Source: Candidatus Sulfopaludibacter sp. SbA3
GTDB taxonomy: Bacteria; Acidobacteriota; Terriglobia; 2-12-FULL-54-10
Direction of reading: 5' to 3'
Length of the DNA: 7,799 nt
Assembly: GCA_945865705.1 (NCBI GenBank)
Contig: CAMBEY010000133.1
Span: forward strand, 1 to 7,799
Every line of letters begins with the position of its first letter. Within the stretch, counting starts at the first letter, position 1. Of this stretch, positions 1-4,062 are shown in pieces. The notes under the pieces are model-generated. The model was not told where the DNA came from, did no database searches, and saw nothing but the letters and a program-made list of their open reading frames with translations. A program made the translations under genes and the position numbers.

Positions 1-150
1 TCCGCAGGAGACCATCATCCAGGCCGTGTCGCCACTGTCAATTGTCGGCGCTGCGTCCTGCGCCATTAATAGGCCCGGCACAAGCAGCATGCAAACCGCC
101 AGGGCCAACACAGTTAAAAATTTGGATTTTATATTGGGATACCGCAGCAT
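1..150 (-). CDS. amt: Ammonium transporter (Amt), N-terminal fragment cut by the window edge
   Basis: Fifty codons read on the minus strand from an ATG at 148-150 and run off the left edge without a stop. Residues 1-30 are a signal peptide: a basic start (Arg3, Lys8, Lys10), a Leu/Val/Ala-rich core and a probable cleavage near GLLMA/QDA. The mature start, TIDSGDTAWMMVSC, matches the beginning of AmtB-type transporters, where a short periplasmic segment with Ser-Gly-Asp-Thr-Ala-Trp leads into the first transmembrane helix. The product would be an inner-membrane trimeric NH4+/NH3 channel. An AAGGAG Shine-Dalgarno lies 7 nt upstream of the ATG and supports this start. The gene follows a complete amt on the same strand but has its own promoter and leader, so it is a tandem paralogue and not a duplicate end of that gene. 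The conserved pore residues lie outside the window and cannot be checked. Confidence 0.85.
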   Translation of the reverse strand, partial: MLRYPNIKSKFLTVLALAVCMLLVPGLLMAQDAAPTIDSGDTAWMMVSCG

Positions 151-257
151 CTCAAGGCTCCTTCCTAAGTTCGAGGACACTAATGGGGATATTCAGTTTT
201 GACAGAACACCAGCAACCGCATCGGATCAAATACTGAGTGCCTGTCTGCGTACTTGC

Positions 258-277
258 CCAGTCGCAATGAAGACTGG
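258..277 (-). other. Small hairpin in the leader of the partial amt
   Basis: CCAGTC at 258-263 and GACTGG at 272-277 form a perfect 6-bp stem with an 8-nt loop. It lies inside the inferred leader about 110 nt before the ATG. On the transcribed strand a T-run precedes the hairpin and none follows it, so it is not an intrinsic terminator. Its function is unknown and it could be incidental. Confidence 0.3.
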
Positions 278-320
278 AAAAACTGCAACACGAAACAATC
301 TGAACTAGCGACAATTTGTA

Positions 321-349
321 ATATTATTTATTTAGAGGATAAGTGTCAA
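321..349 (-). promoter_or_regulatory. Sigma70-like promoter of the partial amt
   Basis: On the minus strand a perfect TTGACA (344-349) is followed after 17 nt by TAATAT (321-326), a 4/6 match to the -10 consensus, in an AT-rich tract. The inferred start of transcription is near 313, leaving a leader of about 160 nt. No convincing sigma54 element (GG and GC doublets correctly spaced with TGGCAC/TTGC) was found, which is notable because many proteobacterial amt genes use sigma54. Confidence 0.5.
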
Positions 350-414
350 CAGAAAAACGCGCATTGATCACATTTTAATTGTCAAAAAAATGGCGGGATT
401 GAGCATCCAGTGCC

Positions 415-447
415 ATAATGCCTGCAAAATGCCGGCAATAATGCCTG
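415..447 (-). promoter_or_regulatory. Helically phased AATGCC repeats, candidate activator site
   Basis: AATGCC occurs at 417-422, 428-433 and 440-445, that is every 11-12 bp, about one DNA turn. On the minus strand the outer copies extend to near-identical 13-mers, CAGGCATTATTGC and CAGGCATTATGGC, 23 bp apart. The cluster lies about 70-100 bp upstream of the -35 element of the amt promoter, a usual place for an activator or upstream repressor site. The regulator is unknown. Confidence 0.35.
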
Positions 448-530
448 TAGAAATGAAGGAGGTGTCCCAAGGCCGCGAGGAAGGGTCGCAGCCCCGGAAC
501 GCCCCCAGCTTTCTCTCCAGACTGCGACTG

Positions 531-551
531 CCGCCCCGCCGTGTGGGGCGG
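531..551 (-). terminator. GC-rich hairpin after the complete amt
   Basis: CCGCCCC and GGGGCGG form a perfect 7-bp stem with a 7-nt loop, starting 27 nt past the amt stop codon. No T-run follows on either strand, so it is not a classical intrinsic terminator. It may stabilise the 3' end, slow polymerase or be a REP-like palindrome. A separate promoter for the next amt downstream makes a boundary role plausible. Confidence 0.4.
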
Positions 552-577
552 AGCGGAAGCCACCGCTAGAGGAAGTC

Positions 578-2119
578 TTAGCTGTTTTCCTGCTGTTGCG
601 CCGAGATATAACCGGGAACACCCATTTCTGGAATATCCAGGCCCATCACTTCGTCAGCCTCAGGAACGCGCAAACCACCACCCAGCAAACCCGCGACCTT
701 GAAGGCCAAATAGCCGATGATGGACACGTAGACGATGTTGGCGGTAACCCCGATCAGTTGCGCATAAAACTGCGAGGCGTCTCCATAGAACAGCCCGGTA
801 ACCGGGCCGGCCACGCCGTTCCAACCATCGCCGTAGCTGCCGTCGGCAAATAAGCCCAACGCCAGACAGCCCCATAGCCCGTTTACGCCGTGAACAGCCA
901 CTGCTCCGACCGGATCGTCCACGCGAAGCTTGGCGTCAATGAACAGCACGGCTTCCACCACCAGCACGCCCGCGATGATGCCGATCAGACACGCGGCTTG
1001 TGAAGTGACAAAGGCGCAAGGCGCGGTAATCGCCACCAGGCCGGCCAGCAATCCGTTGCACATCATGGATGGATCCGGTTTGTTGCCGCGGACTTTCCAC
1101 ATCCAGATGGTTGCCGTAATCGCGCCGGTCATGGAGGCCAGCATGGTGTTGACGGCCACAACGGCGATGCGCAAGTCCGTGCCCGCCAGCGTGGAGCCGG
1201 GGTTAAATCCGAACCAGCCGAAGGCCAGGATGAAAGTTCCGATGATGGCCATGGGAATGTTGTGGCCGAGGATGGCGTTGGGTGAGCCGTTCTTGTTGTA
1301 CTTGCCGATGCGCGGGCCGATCATGATGGCGCCAACCAGCGCCAGGACGCCGCCCGTCATATGCACAACGGAAGACCCGGCGAAATCGACATGACCGTGA
1401 CCCAGGCCGAAGTTCTTGCCCAGCATGGCCAGCCAGCCGTAGCCCCACACCCAGTTGCCGTAGATGGGGTAGATGACGCCTCCAACCAACACGGCATAGA
1501 TCATGAAGGAGGAGTATTTCCAGCGTTCCGCCATCGAGCCGGTGGGAATGGTGGCGGTGGTGTCCATGAAGACCATCTGGAACAGGAACAGAGCGAAGAC
1601 GGCTACGTCATAGTGTCCCGCCAGGAAGAATCCCGTGGTGCCGAACAGGCCGAAATCCTTGCCGAATAAACTAATGGTGAATTCGCTGTTCAATCCGTCA
1701 TAGCCGCCCAGTGTCCCCAGCGCGCCGAAGCCGCCAAACATTAATGCAAAACCGCAGATGTAGAATCCCAACATGCCCAGCGGGTAGATCATGAAGTTCA
1801 TGGCCATGGTATGGGCCACGTTCTTGGCGCGCGTAAATCCGGTTTCCACCATGGCGAATCCGGCTTGCATGAACATGACGATGAAACCGGTCAACAGAAC
1901 CCACATCATGTTGGCGCCGACTTTGTTCTTGCCAACCTGTGCCGCGACCTCCTCCAGCGTGGGAGCGCCCGCCGTGGCCGCTGGAACATCCGCCGCCGTG
2001 CCCGTGGCGGCTCCGCTCGGATCGGGCTGGCGCGCTTCCTGAGCCAGCATGAGCGAGGGGGCTGTGATGGCGATCAATAGCCAACTCAGCAATAATCCTG
2101 TAACCAATTTTCTCGACAT
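578..2119 (-). CDS. amt: Ammonium transporter, Amt family (complete)
   Basis: A 513-residue inner-membrane ammonium channel. Residues 1-26 are a signal peptide (about AQ at 26/27), followed by a Pro/Ala-rich periplasmic extension to about residue 60. Then come about eleven membrane helices. Family marks seen are AGFAMVETGFTRAKN (86-100), the Amt signature around DFAGSSVVHMTGG with Asp245 and the first pore His253, and the second pore histidine in VHGVNGLWG (His410). The cytosolic tail GLRVPEADEVMGLDIPEMG is the conserved regulatory C-terminus. It is longer than E. coli AmtB (about 430 residues), mainly at the N-terminus, and the Glu/Thr at 92-93 recalls plant AMT1-like rather than AmtB-like channels. 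The start is supported by a repeated GGAAGG purine tract just upstream. It is probably co-transcribed with the porin and small ORF upstream. No P-II gene accompanies it here. Confidence 0.95.
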   Translation of the reverse strand: MSRKLVTGLLLSWLLIAITAPSLMLAQEARQPDPSGAATGTAADVPAATAGAPTLEEVAAQVGKNKVGANMMWVLLTGFIVMFMQAGFAMVETGFTRAKNVAHTMAMNFMIYPLGMLGFYICGFALMFGGFGALGTLGGYDGLNSEFTISLFGKDFGLFGTTGFFLAGHYDVAVFALFLFQMVFMDTTATIPTGSMAERWKYSSFMIYAVLVGGVIYPIYGNWVWGYGWLAMLGKNFGLGHGHVDFAGSSVVHMTGGVLALVGAIMIGPRIGKYNKNGSPNAILGHNIPMAIIGTFILAFGWFGFNPGSTLAGTDLRIAVVAVNTMLASMTGAITATIWMWKVRGNKPDPSMMCNGLLAGLVAITAPCAFVTSQAACLIGIIAGVLVVEAVLFIDAKLRVDDPVGAVAVHGVNGLWGCLALGLFADGSYGDGWNGVAGPVTGLFYGDASQFYAQLIGVTANIVYVSIIGYLAFKVAGLLGGGLRVPEADEVMGLDIPEMGVPGYISAQQQENS

Positions 2120-2180
2120 TTTCCTTCCTTCCTTAAACTCACTCGGATTTTTTCTTACCGATGGGCAATTTTTCTGTTTG

Positions 2181-2363
2181 CTTCTCGTCGACGACTCAGG
2201 ACGATCCGCCCCGCTTTGCCGATCCGCTACCCGCTGGCGTGCCGCCAGCGATGATGATCTCCATCAGATCCATCAGATCAGCAACATGCTCGTACCGAGT
2301 GCCATCGAATTTCTCGACGTCATTCAGGCTGGTAATCGTCCGGCCCAGGTCGTCGACGAGAAG
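2181..2363. repeat. Perfect 15-bp inverted repeat bracketing the small ORF
   Basis: The 15-mer at 2181-2195 (CTTCTCGTCGACGAC) is the exact reverse complement of 2349-2363. The centre of each arm, TCGTCGACGA, is itself palindromic. On the minus strand one arm encodes codons 4-8 (LLVDD) of the small ORF, and the other begins at the base after its stop. Pairing in the mRNA would close a loop of about 150 nt around nearly the whole ORF, just ahead of the amt ribosome site. No target duplications or transposase suggest a mobile element. Confidence 0.65.
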
Positions 2364-2372
2364 GATTTTCAT
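2196..2372 (-). CDS. Small hypothetical protein between porin and amt (58 aa)
   Basis: Not recognised. The ORF starts at ATG 2370-2372, 24 nt after the porin stop, and ends at TGA 2196-2198, 76 nt before amt. It begins MKILLVDD, like the first strand and acidic pair of response-regulator receivers, but the rest does not follow that fold: the conserved phosphoacceptor region and Lys are absent. Residues 20-43 look amphipathic or helical (EKFDGTRYEHVADLMDLM, with a DLM-DLM repeat from a 9-bp tandem duplication), then a Gly/Ser-rich tail. Codon third positions are GC-rich like the neighbours, and tight spacing in the operon supports translation, though no strong Shine-Dalgarno is visible. The frame continues past the TGA for 18 codons (VVDEKQTEKLPIGKKKSE) to a second TGA at 2139-2141, so the gene may be a truncated form of a 77-codon one. 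Not a P-II protein. Confidence 0.55.
   Translation of the reverse strand: MKILLVDDLGRTITSLNDVEKFDGTRYEHVADLMDLMEIIIAGGTPAGSGSAKRGGSS
2232..2250 (-). other. Strong hairpin near the 3' end of the small ORF
   Basis: CGCTGGCG and CGCCAGCG form a perfect 8-bp GC-rich stem with a 3-nt loop, lying 34 nt before the small ORF stop and encoding part of its Gly/Pro/Ser tail. No T-run follows, so it is not a simple terminator. In a polycistronic message it could pause ribosomes or protect the upstream porin mRNA, tuning porin against Amt levels. This role is inferred. Confidence 0.45.
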
Positions 2373-2396
2373 GGTTTCGATCGGCCTGATTACAGG

Positions 2397-3734
2397 TTAG
2401 AACTTCAGGAGCAGCCCCACAGCCACGGTCTCCTGCGAAAACGCATCATTGGGATCCGAGTCCGGGCCCAGGCCGAAGGTGTCGGCTGTCGACCAGTCGC
2501 GGCGGAACTCGAAGCGGGTTACCAGGTTGTTGCTCAAGACCACTTCCGGCGTCAGCGTCAGGCTCTTCAACTGCTGGCGCGTGCCGGTCATGAACCCATC
2601 CACGTCGTAGAAATACTCAAAGCGCGGCGTGAAGGCAAACTTGTCGTTCACCTGGAACTTCAAGTAATTGGCAGTGCCGATCCAATGCACGTTGTCGCCA
2701 CCGGTTACGTCCTTGCCGTAATCGAAGTTGCTCATGAAGGTGATTTTGTCGTGCAGCTTCACGGTCAGCAGTGAATCAAACATGTGCCGGATGTCGTCGC
2801 TGTTGCCGGCCTGCTCGGGACCTACCATGTAGTTCTGGATGAAGCTGAACTTCGATGTCGGCGCCCAGTTCAACATGAAGCCGACGGTCTTGCCGCCGTT
2901 GTTGTCGATGACGTTGTTCCAGCCGTTGGTCAGGTTGATGCCCAGCGTCAGCGTGTCGGCCACGGGAGCCGTCAGGCGCACGCCGAAGTGGTAATAAGGG
3001 ATCGCCCAGGCGAACAGCAGGCCGCGCGAATAGTTGGGGTTCACGCGCGTGTCGATGACCTCCGCGCCGTGCTGCGTTACGAATTTGCCCACGTCCACGG
3101 TTACGCCGCGTTCAGTGGGAATGCGGCCGCTCAGGTAATACTGGAAGAAATGCGCCGCCGTCGAGTTGCCTATGGCGAAATCGCCGCCGTTCACGGCGTT
3201 GGCCGTGGGGCCGATGCCCATCTGCAACATATAGCCGAGCGGAGCAGATTCGCTCACCGGCTTCATGATCTCCAGGTCGGCTTGCGCCAGTGTGATCGAG
3301 TTATGCTCGAAGTCGAAATTGCGATAGGTGTTTTTGCCGTCCGTCGGCTTGTTCATGTTGAAACCGTAATAGGCATCCAGGAACCCGCCGAACTTCACGC
3401 CCTTGAAAAAGTTCAGCCCCTCCAGATCGCCGGAGAGTTCGGCCTGCGGCGCGGGCGCTGCCGCAGCCATCGCCGCCGGAGCCGGACTTACCATCACCGC
3501 TTTGCGAATAAACGCCGCCGAGGCCGGTGCCGCCACTTCACGAAATACCGGCGCGGGGAATGCGGTCTTGGCCACCGCCAGTTCGGTCTCCAGTTGGCGG
3601 ATGCGGGCTTCCATCGCCGCCAGCCGGTCTTCCACGGATTCAGCACGGGCCATCGGCACCAGCGCACACCCCGCCAGCATCAAGCCGCCAACGGTCCTCA
3701 GCAAAAAACTATTTGTCGTTGTTCTTTTCTTCAT
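2397..3734 (-). CDS. OmpL-like (bbp2-type) outer-membrane beta-barrel porin
   Basis: A 445-residue outer-membrane channel, judged to belong to the putative beta-barrel porin-2 family. Residues 1-31 are a signal peptide ending MARA/ES. Residues 33-57 (VEDRLAAMEARIRQLETELAV) are a short coiled coil, and an Ala/Pro linker runs to about 105. The barrel starts at VKFGGFLDAYYGFNMNKP (113-130), with the family pattern of a strand, NFDFEHN and ADLEI, then alternating strands to the C-terminus. It ends in LLLKF, the terminal Phe recognised by the BAM machinery. Translation could begin 17 codons earlier (3785), but the ATG at 3732-3734 directly precedes the MKKR signal-peptide start and has GGTGAGG upstream, so it is preferred. 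It is first in the likely operon with the small ORF and amt, hinting at uptake of ammonium or another small solute. A LAGC stretch (20-23) resembles a lipobox, so lipidation cannot be excluded. Substrate unknown. Confidence 0.85.
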   Translation of the reverse strand: MKKRTTTNSFLLRTVGGLMLAGCALVPMARAESVEDRLAAMEARIRQLETELAVAKTAFPAPVFREVAAPASAAFIRKAVMVSPAPAAMAAAAPAPQAELSGDLEGLNFFKGVKFGGFLDAYYGFNMNKPTDGKNTYRNFDFEHNSITLAQADLEIMKPVSESAPLGYMLQMGIGPTANAVNGGDFAIGNSTAAHFFQYYLSGRIPTERGVTVDVGKFVTQHGAEVIDTRVNPNYSRGLLFAWAIPYYHFGVRLTAPVADTLTLGINLTNGWNNVIDNNGGKTVGFMLNWAPTSKFSFIQNYMVGPEQAGNSDDIRHMFDSLLTVKLHDKITFMSNFDYGKDVTGGDNVHWIGTANYLKFQVNDKFAFTPRFEYFYDVDGFMTGTRQQLKSLTLTPEVVLSNNLVTRFEFRRDWSTADTFGLGPDSDPNDAFSQETVAVGLLLKF

Positions 3735-3826
3735 TTGTATTTCGTCCTCACCTTCCATGAGTTTTTGTAGATTGTTGCCGTACACGCATAACCGGCAATC
3801 TGTCTGTCTCTATCGTCAACATTGGC

Positions 3827-3856
3827 AGAATAATGGCAACGGTATGGCTATGTCAA
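3827..3856 (-). promoter_or_regulatory. Sigma70-like promoter of the porin-small ORF-amt operon
   Basis: On the minus strand a perfect TTGACA (3851-3856) is followed after 18 nt by TATTCT (3827-3832), a 4/6 match to TATAAT. Transcription would start near 3820, giving a leader of about 85 nt before the preferred porin ATG. The AT-rich dyad just upstream would sit in the UP-element position. Confidence 0.45.
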
Positions 3857-3866
3857 CCTAAAAAGT

Positions 3867-3886
3867 GATTATTGTTAAAAATAATC
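3867..3886. promoter_or_regulatory. AT-rich dyad next to the -35 element, candidate operator
   Basis: GATTATT (3867-3873) and AATAATC (3880-3886) are perfect inverted arms around GTTAAA. The dyad begins 10 bp upstream of the porin promoter -35 box, where a regulator could touch RNA polymerase. It shares ATTGTTAA with the palindrome at 4032-4043. AT-rich dyads also arise by chance in such sequence. Confidence 0.35.
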
Positions 3887-4031
3887 TGCTTATTGTCCAA
3901 TTAATAATTGCCATTTAAATAATAGGAACCGGCAATTGAAGCTTTTGATATTGGAATAATGCCTAGATTGCATTTATTGATTATCAGTGCGAGAAAGTGC
4001 TCGAGGGCGCTGCGGGGCAGTCAGGTAAATG

Positions 4032-4043
4032 ATTGTTAACAAT
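4032..4043. promoter_or_regulatory. Perfect 12-bp palindrome ATTGTTAACAAT
   Basis: A perfect self-complementary 12-mer lies 19 bp past the propeller stop codon and about 175 bp upstream of the porin -35 box. It is too AT-rich to be a strong terminator and no T-run is attached. It shares its left half with the dyad at 3867-3886, which favours a protein-binding site over an RNA hairpin. Confidence 0.3.
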
Positions 4044-4062
4044 ATATTTATCAGTTTGTAAT

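Larger units (their letters stand above)
151..577. other. Intergenic control region between the two amt genes
   Basis: No credible gene was found in these 427 bases. Read on the minus strand, it holds in order: a GC-rich hairpin just past the stop of the complete amt, a cluster of AATGCC direct repeats, an AT-rich sigma70-like promoter, and a leader of roughly 160 nt with a small hairpin ahead of the partial amt. Base composition shifts from GC-rich (460-577) to AT-rich (300-400), as expected at a promoter. The short open frames here lack starts or resemble no protein. Confidence 0.6.
3735..4062. other. Intergenic region upstream of the porin-amt operon
   Basis: No gene was found in these 328 bases. 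The stretch is clearly AT-rich from about 3855 to 4065, in contrast to the flanking genes. It contains a sigma70-like promoter firing toward the porin, two dyads sharing the core ATTGTTAA, and two copies of CCGGCAAT (3792-3799, 3929-3936). No T-tailed hairpin terminator for the propeller gene was seen downstream of its stop at 4063. Confidence 0.6.

Noticed and set aside
401..447. Sigma54 (-24/-12) promoter for the partial amt
   Set aside because: Several GG and GC doublets occur, but the only pair with correct spacing (CGGCAT...AGGC) mismatches both core elements; a sigma70-like promoter nearby is better.
363..560. Minus-strand frame with a hydrophobic end (TGIIAGILQALWHWMLNPAI) between the two amt genes
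   Set aside because: It has no usable start codon or ribosome site, and the hydrophobic run comes from the GGCATT-type DNA repeats; judged accidental.
2349..2372. MKILLVDD start taken as a response-regulator gene
   Set aside because: Only the first eight residues match; there is no phosphoacceptor Asp region, no Thr/Lys signature, and the protein is half the size of a receiver domain.
2049..2774. Plus-strand 241-codon open frame over the small ORF, porin end and amt start
   Set aside because: It lies antisense to three genes with better evidence, matches no family by eye, and arises from GC-rich codon bias on the other strand.
2784..3770. Plus-strand 328-codon open frame antisense to the porin
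   Set aside because: It is a mirror of a high-GC gene; the sequence is rich in Arg, His and Val without domain pattern, while the minus-strand frame is a clear porin.
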